Assembly: GCA_018607545.1 (NCBI GenBank)
Contig: JABBBF010000182.1
Location: 1-7,861 of the forward strand
Origin: SAR92 clade bacterium
Lineage (GTDB): Bacteria; Pseudomonadota; Gammaproteobacteria; Pseudomonadales; Porticoccaceae
Direction of reading: 5' to 3'
Length of the DNA: 7,861 nucleotides
Part shown: in pieces, positions 1-6,651 of the stretch
Numbering within the stretch: position 1 is the first letter of the stretch
How the letters are laid out: each line of letters opens with the position of its first letter
Translations under genes and position numbers: made by a program
Notes under the pieces: model-generated
Seen by the model: the letters and a program-made list of their open reading frames with translations, nothing else
Told to the model about the DNA's origin: nothing
Databases searched by the model: none

Positions 1-243
1 GCGCTTATCCGCGGTTATCAATATGCTATCAGCCCTCTATTAGGAAAGAACTGCAGGTTCTATCCAACCTGTTCAAGCTATGCCGAAGAGGCCTTTAGGC
101 GCTACGGTATATTCAAAGGGGGTTATCTTACGTTGCGTAGGGTTGTAAAATGCCAACCTTTCCATTCAGGGGGTTACGATCCGGTACTGCCGGTAGAACA
201 TTCTGGTAAACCGGGTGAGGTTGATACCTCTAACAACAATTAA
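1..243 (+). CDS. yidD: YidD, membrane protein insertion efficiency factor (5' truncated)
   Basis: The window opens inside this gene; 80 codons are visible in frame 1 before the TAA stop. YidD is a small inner-membrane-associated protein thought to help YidC/Sec-dependent insertion of membrane proteins. The fragment shows the family core: [20 protein letters not shown] followed by CSSYA, then a basic helix ending [15 protein letters not shown]. Three cysteines (fragment residues 18, 24 and 51) and the G-Y-D-P motif near the end match the family pattern. After the conserved part there is a short hydrophilic tail ending in three asparagines. Only 17 nt separate it from yidC, as expected of the conserved rnpA-yidD-yidC cluster, so co-transcription is likely. 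The missing part is the N-terminal start; rpmH and rnpA would be expected upstream but lie outside the window. Confidence 0.95.
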   Translation, partial: ALIRGYQYAISPLLGKNCRFYPTCSSYAEEAFRRYGIFKGGYLTLRRVVKCQPFHSGGYDPVLPVEHSGKPGEVDTSNNN

Positions 244-260
244 ACAGAGTTATAAATAGA

Positions 261-1958
261 ATGGATTGGAAGAAAACACTTAATATTAGCGCTATTGGCT
301 TGGTTGCATGGTTACTGGTTGTAGAGTGGAGTAGTTTTAGCGACCTTCGCGCCGCTGAAAAAACAGCCCCTGTTGCTGAAATTCTTATACCAGAGTCAAC
401 CTTACCCTCTCAACAACAGGAAGTGCGCTATAGCGATGAACTGCCCTCGTTGGAAGAAACTCCTGTTGCAGTTGTTGAGAAGCCGATTGATACCCGTTTA
501 GTTACCGTCACTACTGATACTTTTAAGGTAACTATAGATACTCTTGGTGGTGATATTGTTCAGGTTCAATTGCTTAATCATCTGACTAAAATGGCTGTAG
601 ATGGTGGCGAACCTTTTACCCTGCTGACCAGATCAAAAAAGAATGAATATATAGCCCAGAGCGGCTTGATTGGAAAAAATGGCACTGATACCAGAGCGGG
701 TCGGCCAGTCTATTCTGTGTCCCAGTCGGAATTTACGCTTGAGCCCGGTGAGCAGAGCTTAAATGTTGATTTAAACCTCAATCAGAACGGCGTTAATATT
801 GTTAAGCGTTTTGTTTTCACTGCCAATGACTATGTTATCGGGGTTAATTACCTGATTGAAAATGGTGGCTACGATTCCTGGGAAGCGACCTTCTATGGTC
901 AAATTAAACGTGATTCCCATGAGCCCTTGATTGAGTCGAGCGGTGGTGTCAGCCCTTATCTGGGTGCAGCTTTAAGAGAGCCGGAAAAGAATTTCTCTAA
1001 ATACGACTTTAACGATGTCCGTGAAGAGTCGATCAAGGCTGAGATTAAGGGTGGTTGGGTGTCTATGGTTCAGCACTACTTTATCAGTGCCTGGATTCCA
1101 CCGACCAACGATAACAACAGTTTTAGCTTGCGCAAGTTATCTGGCCAGGATATCTATCTGTTTGGCTTTACCGGTGAAAAGCTTATTGTCCCTGCGGGCA
1201 ACTCTGGAGAGTACAGCGCGCAGTTTTATGTTGGCCCAAAGGATCAAGAAAAACTTGAGTCGCTGGCTGAATATCTCGACTTAACCGTTGATTACGGTTT
1301 TCTGTGGATGCTGGCCAAGCCAATTTTTGCCGCCATGAAGTTTATTTATGAGTTGGTTGGCAATTGGGGTTGGGCGATTATTTTGCTAACCATTGGCATT
1401 AAAATTCTGCTCTACCCACTCTCTGCTGCCAGCCTTCGCTCTATGGCGAAAATGCGCAGCTTGCAGCCAAAGATGGAGCGCTTAAAAGAGACTTACGGTG
1501 ACGATAGGCAAAAAATGTCCCAGGAGTTGATGGGGCTGTACAAGAAGGAAAAGGTTAACCCCGCTGGCGGTTGTTTCCCAATGTTGTTGCAGATGCCGGT
1601 ATTCCTCTCTCTCTACTGGGTACTGCTGGAGAGTGTTGAGATCAGGCATTCTCCGTGGATTTTTTGGATCGCCGATCTGTCGGCCAAAGATCCCTACTTT
1701 ATTCTGCCGCTAGTGATGGGTGCGAGTATGCTGTTGATGCAAAAAATGCAGCCCATGCCCACTGATCCAACCCAGGCAATGGTTATGAAGGTTATGCCTA
1801 TTGCGTTTACCTTCTTCTTTATGATTTTCCCTTCCGGCCTGGTTCTCTACTGGACGGTAAACAACCTGCTGTCGATGCTTCAGCAGTGGTATGTTAACCG
1901 GCAGTTAGCGGCTTCTCAGAAGTCTTCTGGTAAGTCCTCAGGGAAAACGAAAAAGTAA
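261..1958 (+). CDS. yidC: YidC, inner-membrane protein insertase
   Basis: YidC inserts and folds inner-membrane proteins, alone or with SecYEG. The 565-aa protein has the layout of Gram-negative YidC: an N-terminal membrane segment (about residues 7-26), a large periplasmic beta domain (about 60-345), then the conserved five-helix insertase core. Core landmarks are the GWAIILLTIGIKILLYPL helix (about 370-390), the cytoplasmic SMAKMRSLQPKMERLKE loop, YKKEKVNPAGGCFPMLLQMP, and FPSGLVLYWTVNNLLSMLQQ (about 523-542). The position matching the groove arginine of E. coli YidC (R366) is Lys381 here; from memory Pseudomonas YidC also has lysine, so the positive charge is kept. The tail (KSSGKSSGKTKK) is short and basic. 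ATG 261 is the natural start because it directly precedes the membrane segment; the upstream AACAGAG is only a weak ribosome-binding site. A terminator-like hairpin follows the stop by 2 nt. Confidence 0.97.
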   Translation: MDWKKTLNISAIGLVAWLLVVEWSSFSDLRAAEKTAPVAEILIPESTLPSQQQEVRYSDELPSLEETPVAVVEKPIDTRLVTVTTDTFKVTIDTLGGDIVQVQLLNHLTKMAVDGGEPFTLLTRSKKNEYIAQSGLIGKNGTDTRAGRPVYSVSQSEFTLEPGEQSLNVDLNLNQNGVNIVKRFVFTANDYVIGVNYLIENGGYDSWEATFYGQIKRDSHEPLIESSGGVSPYLGAALREPEKNFSKYDFNDVREESIKAEIKGGWVSMVQHYFISAWIPPTNDNNSFSLRKLSGQDIYLFGFTGEKLIVPAGNSGEYSAQFYVGPKDQEKLESLAEYLDLTVDYGFLWMLAKPIFAAMKFIYELVGNWGWAIILLTIGIKILLYPLSAASLRSMAKMRSLQPKMERLKETYGDDRQKMSQELMGLYKKEKVNPAGGCFPMLLQMPVFLSLYWVLLESVEIRHSPWIFWIADLSAKDPYFILPLVMGASMLLMQKMQPMPTDPTQAMVMKVMPIAFTFFFMIFPSGLVLYWTVNNLLSMLQQWYVNRQLAASQKSSGKSSGKTKK

Positions 1959-1960
1959 TA

Positions 1961-1987
1961 AAAAAGGCCCTTGAAGGGGCCTTTTTT
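1961..1987 (+). terminator. Rho-independent-terminator-like hairpin between yidC and mnmE
   Basis: Arm AAAAAGGCCC (1961-1970) pairs perfectly with GGGCCTTTTT (1977-1986) across the six-base loop TTGAAG, and a run of six T (1982-1987) ends the structure. The GC core is only five pairs and the rest is A-T. It begins 2 nt after the yidC stop. The flanking A-run would give a T-run on the other strand, so it could work in both directions. The mnmE start is only 15 nt beyond the T-tract, so this may be a partial terminator or attenuator rather than a full stop. Confidence 0.85.
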
Positions 1988-2002
1988 GTTTAGGTGTATA
2001 GA

Positions 2003-3367
2003 GTGAAAAACGATCTGGATACCATTGTTGCTATAGCCACCCCGCCCGGTCGCGGCGGTGTTGGTATTGTGCGCGTTTCCGGCAGAAATATTGAGCAGAT
2101 GATTACCGAGATTATCGGTAGGCCTCTACCTCCTCGAGAGGCAGTTTTCAGTCAATTTAAAGGCGCGGATAGCCAGGTTCTCGATGAGGGTGTGGCTATT
2201 TATTTTCCGGCGCCAGCTTCATTTACCGGTGAGCACGTGCTCGAGTTACAGGGCCACGGCGGTCCGGTAATCCTCGATAGTCTTCTGCAGCGCTGCCTGC
2301 AGCTTGGTGCCCGTATGGCCAGACCGGGTGAGTTTAGTGAGCGCGCCTTTCTCAACGATAAGCTTGATCTCACCCAGGCCGAGGCGATTGCCGATTTAAT
2401 AGACGCTTCATCTGCTCAGGCAGCTCGCTGTGCGGTGCGATCCCTGCAGGGTGAATTTTCGCGGTTGGTCAATGAGCTTGTCGATCAAATAATACAAATA
2501 CGAATCTATGTGGAAGCGGCAATTGATTTTCCTGAAGAGGAGATTGATTTTCTCGCCGATGAACGTCTCTCAGCCAATCTTGAGCGCCTCTCTTTAGAGT
2601 TGGCCGACACCCTCGGTAAGGCTCAGCAGGGCTCTTTGTTGCGGGACGGTATGACTGTGGTATTGGCGGGTAAACCCAATGCCGGTAAATCCAGTTTATT
2701 AAACGCACTGGCGGGTCGCGAGGCGGCAATTGTCACCTCTGTGGCTGGCACAACTCGTGATGTGCTGCGGGAAAAAATCAACCTTGATGGAATGCCTCTG
2801 CATGTTATCGATACCGCTGGTCTGCGCGACAGCGATGATGAGGTTGAGTTGGAGGGCATTCGCCGTGCCTGGCAAGAGATTGAGCGCGCCGACCAGGTCC
2901 TGTTTTTGGTTGATGCCTGTGAGAGCGACCATTCGGATTTGCAAACTATCTGGCCGGAGTATTTTGCTCGCTATGCCGATGCTCGACAGCCAATCAGCGT
3001 AGTTTTAAATAAAATTGACCAGACGGATCATACTGCGGGTCCTATCGAGGGCCAGCCAGCCACTTTTGCCATATCTGCCAAACACAGGACCGGACTCGAT
3101 GATCTGGTGGCATTTTTACAGACCAGCATGGGATTTCAGGGTCAGGAGGAGGGGCTTTTCTCCGCCCGTCGTCGTCACCTGGATGCCCTGGAAAAAGCCC
3201 TGCAGTTGGTCGACACGGGGCGCAGGCAATTAAGTGCCAGTGGTGCCGGAGAACTCTTGGCTGAAGATCTTAGGCAGGCGCAAAATCACCTCTCTGAAAT
3301 TACCGGGCAGTTCACCTCTGACGATCTGTTAGGGCATATATTTTCGTCCTTCTGTATTGGAAAGTGA
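2003..3367 (+). CDS. mnmE: MnmE (TrmE), tRNA-modification GTPase
   Basis: MnmE works with MnmG (GidA) to place the (carboxymethyl)aminomethyl group at C5 of the wobble uridine of certain tRNAs, using GTP hydrolysis, tetrahydrofolate and FAD. The N-terminal folate-binding domain starts [20 protein letters not shown]. The inserted G domain carries G1 GKPNAGKS (223-230), TTRD, G3 DTAG (270-273) and G4 NKID (336-339). The protein ends in the required CIGK motif with Cys451. Starting at GTG 2003 gives 454 aa, as in E. coli, and puts DTIVA at nearly the same distance from the start. GTG 1994 in the same frame would add three residues, but TAGGTG (1991-1996) serves better as the ribosome-binding site for 2003. 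The gene points toward the origin and dnaA, and no convincing terminator follows it. All key residues are intact. Confidence 0.96.
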   Translation: MKNDLDTIVAIATPPGRGGVGIVRVSGRNIEQMITEIIGRPLPPREAVFSQFKGADSQVLDEGVAIYFPAPASFTGEHVLELQGHGGPVILDSLLQRCLQLGARMARPGEFSERAFLNDKLDLTQAEAIADLIDASSAQAARCAVRSLQGEFSRLVNELVDQIIQIRIYVEAAIDFPEEEIDFLADERLSANLERLSLELADTLGKAQQGSLLRDGMTVVLAGKPNAGKSSLLNALAGREAAIVTSVAGTTRDVLREKINLDGMPLHVIDTAGLRDSDDEVELEGIRRAWQEIERADQVLFLVDACESDHSDLQTIWPEYFARYADARQPISVVLNKIDQTDHTAGPIEGQPATFAISAKHRTGLDDLVAFLQTSMGFQGQEEGLFSARRRHLDALEKALQLVDTGRRQLSASGAGELLAEDLRQAQNHLSEITGQFTSDDLLGHIFSSFCIGK

Positions 3368-3463
3368 CTACTTTTATTTTTTAAGTCACGAACCAGTAAT
3401 GGCCTCTTGTCCGACGGCGCATAATCTCTGTAGGAGCTCCCCTAAACACTGGTTTTTAACTGG

Positions 3464-3472
3464 ATATACACA
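3464..3472 (+). promoter_or_regulatory. DnaA-box-like site, one mismatch
   Basis: ATATACACA differs from the consensus TTATNCACA only at the first base. It lies 2 bp before a consensus-class box in the same orientation (11 bp start to start), so it could be a cooperative weak site. Confidence 0.5.
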
Positions 3473-3474
3473 GC

Positions 3475-3483
3475 TTATGCACA
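3475..3483 (+). promoter_or_regulatory. DnaA box
   Basis: TTATGCACA fits the relaxed consensus TTWTNCACA exactly. It is the left-hand good box of the origin, directed toward the AT-rich region. Confidence 0.75.
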
Positions 3484-3487
3484 GATG

Positions 3488-3506
3488 TTGGTTAAATAAT
3501 AACCAA
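3488..3506. repeat. Short inverted repeat in the origin
   Basis: TTGGTTA (3488-3494) and TAACCAA (3500-3506) form a perfect 7-bp inverted repeat around AATAA. It lies 4 bp after the DnaA box at 3475-3483 and 16 bp before the next box-like site. It could be a binding site for a dimeric origin or dnaA regulator, but a repeat of this size can occur by chance. Confidence 0.45.
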
Positions 3507-3522
3507 TAATTTATTCCCTGCT

Positions 3523-3531
3523 TGTTGATAA
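3523..3531 (-). promoter_or_regulatory. DnaA-box-like site, one mismatch
   Basis: TGTTGATAA reads TTATCAACA on the - strand, one mismatch from TTATCCACA. It borders the left edge of the AT-rich stretch and overlaps the first TTGATA repeat. Confidence 0.5.
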
Positions 3532-3600
3532 AAAAAACATTGATATTCGCTAACTTATTGATATTAATTGATAAAATAAATAACCATAAATATATTGGGT
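3531..3600. other. Probable DNA-unwinding element with TTGATA repeats
   Basis: By hand count 57 of 70 bases are A or T. ATTGATA occurs at 3539, 3557 and 3567, and TTGATA also starts at 3525 just before. Repeated short AT-rich units next to DnaA boxes are typical of the region melted by DnaA. The last repeat also works as the -35 element of the promoter below. Confidence 0.7.
3568..3596 (+). promoter_or_regulatory. Sigma70-like promoter toward dnaA
   Basis: TTGATA (3568-3573, 5 of 6 matches to TTGACA) and TATATT (3591-3596, 5 of 6 to TATAAT) are separated by exactly 17 bp. Transcription would start near 3603. The consensus DnaA box at 3610-3618 then falls about 7-15 nt inside the transcript, a place where bound DnaA could repress its own gene, as known for DnaA autoregulation in E. 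coli. The start site is a prediction. Confidence 0.6.
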
Positions 3601-3609
3601 TTTTTGTGG

Positions 3610-3618
3610 TGTGGATAA
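3610..3618 (-). promoter_or_regulatory. Consensus DnaA box
   Basis: TGTGGATAA is the exact reverse complement of the high-affinity box TTATCCACA. It is the best box in the window and closes the right side of the AT-rich stretch. Confidence 0.85.
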
Positions 3619-3722
3619 AAGGAATTTAAGCGGATAGAATCATCTCAACGAAAATTTGTTGTCTTTCGAAAAAGAAAATGAATAAAAATTAAAAAGAAAT
3701 TGTATAGCTTGGATGGCGGTTT

Positions 3723-3765
3723 AACTTGTTGTTTAGTGAAGTGCTGGTGTGCTGAAACAACAGTT
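3723..3765 (+). promoter_or_regulatory. Imperfect hairpin in the dnaA leader
   Basis: AACT (3723-3726) plus GTTGTTT (3728-3734) pair with AAACAAC (3755-3761) plus AGTT (3762-3765), with T3727 bulged. AG (3735-3736) can add pairs with CT (3752-3753), leaving G3754 unpaired. The loop is about 15 nt. No T-run follows, so it is not an intrinsic terminator. It may act in leader stability or translation control, or be a protein site. Confidence 0.45.
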
Positions 3766-3876
3766 CGGTGGAATTTTGCCCTTGGGGTTATCTTGCGTTG
3801 GGATGAAAAATAGGTGGAATTAAGTAACTCTTTTGAGCACGATTCTGTGGGTGGTGCAGTTGGTATAGGCGAACCT

Positions 3877-5385
3877 ATGGATTTTAATGCTCTCCAGTCA
3901 ATCTGGAAAAATTGTACAAAGCAGCTCTCAGATGAGCTGCCTCCTCAGCAGTTCAATACCTGGATCAGACCTTTAAAAGCACAGTTTTTTGCTGGCGACG
4001 CCATTCTTGATGATGGTTCTTTCGCGCCTCAACGAATCCAGCTGGTTGCGCCTAACCGTTTTATTGAAGACTGGGTTCAGAATAAGTTTTTGGCCCGTAT
4101 CGAGGCGCTTTTTTCACGGTTTGGTGCGGATCAGTGCAGTGTTGCAGTGGTATCCCATTCCGAGCGCGCGCCTGCATTCAAGTCTCAGTCTAGCCCGGCA
4201 GTTGTCGACGATCAGGCGCTCATTGCCAGTAGTCACTCAGCGCCTACGTCCAAGGTTTTGGACGCGGTTGAAGCCCCCAGGTTGGTGGTGCCATCACCGC
4301 AGGTGCAGTCGGTTTCACGTATTTCCGCTCCGCAAATCATTACCTCTGCCGCTGAACACAGCTTAAAAAGCAATCTCAATGGTGCGTTTACTTTTGATAG
4401 CTTTGTTGAGGGCAAGTCCAATCAGCTCGCCCTGGCTGCGGCGCAGCAGGTAGCGGAAAATCCTGGCGGCTCTTACAACCCACTGTTTATATATGGCGGC
4501 GTTGGTCTGGGTAAAACCCACCTAATGCACGCTGTTGGCAATGCCCTGCGGCAGCGCAAGCCCGATGCAAAAATTGTTTATTTACACTCAGAGCGGTTTG
4601 TGGCGGATATGGTCAAGGCCCTGCAGCTCAAGGCGATCGATGAGTTTAAGCAGTTCTACCGTTCGGTAGATGCCCTGTTGATTGATGATATTCAGTTCTT
4701 TTCTGGCAAGGATCGCAGTCAGGAAGAGTTCTTCCACACTTATAACGCTCTATTGGAGCGCGGCCAGCAGATGATTTTAACCTCTGATCGCTACCCCAAG
4801 GAAATCGATGGTGTTGAAGAGCGCTTAAAATCCCGCTTTGGCTGGGGTTTAACGGTAGCGGTTGAGCCACCAGAGCTTGAAACCCGTGTTGCCATCTTGA
4901 TCAATAAGGCTGAGCAGGTGGGTATGGAGCTATCCAGAGATGCTGCATTCTTTATTGCTCAACGTATTCGCTCGAATGTTCGCGAGCTTGAGGGGGCGTT
5001 GAAAAGAGTGATGGCCCATGCGCAATTTAGCGGCCGGGTTATCGATATCGATTTAATTCGTGAGTCACTGAAAGATTTGTTGGCGCTGCAGGACAAGCTG
5101 GTTACCATAGACAATATTCAGAGAGTGGTAGCCGACTATTACAAATTAAAGATGTCTGACCTGCTTTCCAAGCGCCGCAGTCGCTCTGTTGCCAGGCCAA
5201 GACAGATTGCCATGGCGCTGGCTAAAGAGCTGACCAATTATAGCCTTCCGGAAATTGGTGAGTCTTTTGGTGGGCGGGATCACACTACAGTCCTTCATGC
5301 CTGCCGCAAGGTTAAAGAGCTTGAGAGCAGTGATCGCGAGGTGGAGCGTGATTTAAAGCACCTGTATAGAACGCTGTCTAACTAG
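3877..5385 (+). CDS. dnaA: DnaA, chromosomal replication initiator
   Basis: DnaA binds DnaA boxes, forms an ATP-bound filament, melts oriC and helps load the DnaB helicase. Counting from ATG 3877 the protein has 502 aa. Domain I starts [18 protein letters not shown] and ends near residue 88. A Ser/Ala/Val/Gln-rich linker (domain II) runs to about 167. The AAA+ domain has Walker A GGVGLGKT (207-214), Walker [10 protein letters not shown] (Asp270, Asp271), sensor 1 LTSDRYP, the arginine-finger region LKSRFGWGL (Arg320) and sensor 2 [10 protein letters not shown] (Arg369). Domain IV has the DnaA signature [15 protein letters not shown] (from 465). GTG 3814 in the same frame, directly after a stop, would add 21 unusual residues. 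ATG 3877, with AGG 7 nt upstream, fits family N-termini better and is chosen, though not with certainty. The gene lies just downstream of oriC and is likely self-regulated through the box at 3610. Confidence 0.97.
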   Translation: MDFNALQSIWKNCTKQLSDELPPQQFNTWIRPLKAQFFAGDAILDDGSFAPQRIQLVAPNRFIEDWVQNKFLARIEALFSRFGADQCSVAVVSHSERAPAFKSQSSPAVVDDQALIASSHSAPTSKVLDAVEAPRLVVPSPQVQSVSRISAPQIITSAAEHSLKSNLNGAFTFDSFVEGKSNQLALAAAQQVAENPGGSYNPLFIYGGVGLGKTHLMHAVGNALRQRKPDAKIVYLHSERFVADMVKALQLKAIDEFKQFYRSVDALLIDDIQFFSGKDRSQEEFFHTYNALLERGQQMILTSDRYPKEIDGVEERLKSRFGWGLTVAVEPPELETRVAILINKAEQVGMELSRDAAFFIAQRIRSNVRELEGALKRVMAHAQFSGRVIDIDLIRESLKDLLALQDKLVTIDNIQRVVADYYKLKMSDLLSKRRSRSVARPRQIAMALAKELTNYSLPEIGESFGGRDHTTVLHACRKVKELESSDREVERDLKHLYRTLSN

Positions 5386-5390
5386 GACGC

Positions 5391-5490
5391 TTTATCGCCA
5401 CAGTGCTTTCCAGCTAGAATGCACTTCCTGTTAGCTTAAAGACAAATAAAAAAATAGTATGTTACAAGATGTAATTAACCGTGTCGGAGA
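5391..5490 (+). promoter_or_regulatory. Possible dnaN promoter and ribosome-binding site
   Basis: The 117-nt dnaA-dnaN gap contains TAGAAT (5415-5420, 5 of 6 to TATAAT) with a poor upstream element, TTTATC (5391-5396), at 18 bp. A second weak pair is TTAGCT (5431-5436) and TAGTAT (5455-5460), also 18 bp apart. GGAGA (5486-5490) is the likely ribosome-binding site, 12 nt before the dnaN ATG, a rather long spacing. No terminator was seen in the gap, so read-through from dnaA is expected. Confidence 0.3.
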
Positions 5491-5502
5491 TACGAATTTA
5501 TC

Positions 5503-6603
5503 ATGAAATTTAGCCTTTCCCGTGAAGCATTACTCAAGCCCTTACAGTTGGTTGTCGGTGTTGTTGAAAGACGCCAGACATTGCCAATTCTTTCCAATGT
5601 GTTGCTCAGCCTGGAGGGCTCGCGCCTCTCGGTAACCGGTACCGATCTCGAAGTTGAGATTATTGGCTATACCGAAGTAACAGCTGCAGAGGAGGCTGGC
5701 GAGGTCACAGTTTCGGCGCGCAAGCTACTAGACATATGTCGATCTCTGCCCGATGGTGCCAAGGTTGATTTTTCCAGCAGTGATGGCAAGGCCCAGGTAA
5801 AGAGTGGTCGCAGTCGATTTACCCTGGCAACCCTTCCGGCCAACGAATTTCCCTCGGTTGATAATGGCGAGAACAATATTGAGTTTGATGTTGAAACCGA
5901 GACGTTGAAACACCTGATTGAATCGACCTCTTTTGCCATGGCGCAGCAGGATGTTCGCTATTACCTCAACGGTATGTTGTGGGAAGTCAGCTCCAACAAG
6001 CTTCGCGCAGTAGCCACAGATGGCCATAGAATGGCGCTCTGTGATGCGGCCTGTGAGATAGAGGTAGCCGAGCTTACCAAGGCTATCTTGCCGCGCAAAG
6101 GCGTAATGGAGTTGGCGCGCCTGGTCAGCGATGAGGGCGCGGTGCGTGTGGCTATGGGTTCTAACCATATTCGCGTCAATGGTGCGGATTACTGTTTCAC
6201 CTCCAAGCTAGTCGATGGCGCTTACCCTGACTATGACCGTGTTCTGCCTAAAGGTGGTGACAAGCAGGTTATCGGTGATCGCGCCGAGCTCAAACAGGCG
6301 TTTGGGCGAACAGCAATCCTCTCCAATGAAAAGTATCGCGGTGTACGCATTATGCTTTCAAATGGCGCGATTAAAATGGTCGCCAACAACCCAGAACAGG
6401 AAGAGGCTGAAGAGGTTGTAGGTGTTGATTACGCAGGCGATGAGCTGGAGATTGGTTTCAATGTCAGCTATCTGCTGGATGTTCTCAACGTTCTCAAGGG
6501 AGAGGGCGTTCGTTTAACGCTTTCTGACTCTAGCAGCAGCGCGTTGGTAGAAGATGCAGCTGATGGCTCAGCGGTCTATGTTGTTATGCCGATGCGGCTG
6601 TAA
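5503..6603 (+). CDS. dnaN: DnaN, DNA polymerase III sliding clamp (beta subunit)
   Basis: DnaN dimerises into a ring that slides on DNA and tethers polymerase III and many repair proteins. At 366 aa it has the same length as E. coli DnaN. It starts MKFSLSREALLKPLQLVVGV with the conserved RRQTLPILSNVLL next. Internal family landmarks include FTLATLPANEFPSVD, RYYLNGMLWEV, LRAVATDGHRMA, GAYPDYDRVLP and NEKYRGVRIMLSN. It ends VVMPMRL; this hydrophobic C-terminus lines the pocket that holds clamp-binding motifs. Three clamp-fold repeats are expected across the full length, and nothing is missing. It lies between dnaA and recF, 117 and 48 nt away. Its stop codon TAA is part of a hairpin (6602-6619) and is in the same reading frame as recF. 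Confidence 0.98.
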   Translation: MKFSLSREALLKPLQLVVGVVERRQTLPILSNVLLSLEGSRLSVTGTDLEVEIIGYTEVTAAEEAGEVTVSARKLLDICRSLPDGAKVDFSSSDGKAQVKSGRSRFTLATLPANEFPSVDNGENNIEFDVETETLKHLIESTSFAMAQQDVRYYLNGMLWEVSSNKLRAVATDGHRMALCDAACEIEVAELTKAILPRKGVMELARLVSDEGAVRVAMGSNHIRVNGADYCFTSKLVDGAYPDYDRVLPKGGDKQVIGDRAELKQAFGRTAILSNEKYRGVRIMLSNGAIKMVANNPEQEEAEEVVGVDYAGDELEIGFNVSYLLDVLNVLKGEGVRLTLSDSSSSALVEDAADGSAVYVVMPMRL

Positions 6604-6619
6604 CGGCATCGCTGCCGTT
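6602..6619 (+). promoter_or_regulatory. Hairpin overlapping the dnaN stop codon
   Basis: AACGGCA (6602-6608) pairs perfectly with TGCCGTT (6613-6619) around the loop TCGC. The 5' arm includes the last two bases of the dnaN TAA. No T-run follows, so it is unlikely to be a simple intrinsic terminator. It may protect the dnaN mRNA end or affect recF translation. Confidence 0.6.
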
Positions 6620-6651
6620 CACTAGCTGCTTCTGCCGCTAATCCTAACTCT

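Larger units (their letters stand above)
3464..3618. other. oriC: oriC core: DnaA boxes flanking an AT-rich unwinding region
   Basis: Four matches to the DnaA box (TTATNCACA) lie within 155 nt just upstream of dnaA. Two are on the + strand at the left, and two are on the - strand at the centre and right. Between the last two lies a stretch (3531-3600) with 57 A/T of 70 by hand count. It carries ATTGATA repeats at 3539, 3557 and 3567, and a further TTGATA at 3525. A DnaA-box cluster beside an AT-rich element upstream of dnaA is the usual bacterial origin layout, and pseudomonads have oriC next to dnaA. Exact borders are inferred. Genome-wide GC skew or marker-frequency data would settle it. 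Confidence 0.85.
3368..3876. other. Intergenic origin region and dnaA leader, overview
   Basis: This 509-nt stretch (446 nt if dnaA starts at GTG 3814) has no convincing gene. From left to right it holds a mixed-composition part (3368-3460) with short inverted repeats but no good terminator, and two adjacent + strand DnaA-box matches (3464-3483). Next come a small inverted repeat (3488-3506), a - strand DnaA-box match (3523-3531), a very AT-rich repeat-bearing stretch (3531-3600) with a promoter in it, and a consensus - strand DnaA box (3610-3618). A second A-rich tract (about 3669-3702) and an imperfect hairpin (3723-3765) precede dnaA. No GATC occurs in the whole stretch, so Dam/SeqA-type sequestration seems unlikely here. 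Confidence 0.85.

Noticed and set aside
2469..2944. Overlapping - strand open frames within mnmE
   Set aside because: They are antisense shadows of the GTPase domain, with no ribosome-binding site and no recognisable product.
3364..3389. GTGACT / AGTCAC hairpin over the mnmE stop codon
   Set aside because: The T-rich run lies in the loop and not after the stem, so it does not work as an intrinsic terminator; six pairs around 14 nt is weak.
118..3801. Near-identical stretch GGGGTTATCTTRCGTTG in yidD (about 118) and before dnaA (about 3784)
   Set aside because: Seventeen bases with one mismatch is close to what chance allows over all pairs in the window, and the first copy codes for conserved YidD residues.
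3767..3821. Direct repeat GGTGGAATT at 3767 and 3813 before dnaA
   Set aside because: Nine bases is too short to stand out, and neither copy fits a known operator; the second spans the alternative GTG start.
4312..4320. GTTTCACGT, half of a parS site, in the dnaA linker
   Set aside because: The second half is not palindromic (ATTTCC follows), so it is not a full ParB site.
5728..6168. Open frame of 146 codons on the - strand within dnaN
   Set aside because: It lies fully inside dnaN, which is intact and conserved, and its translation shows no recognisable domain or start signal.
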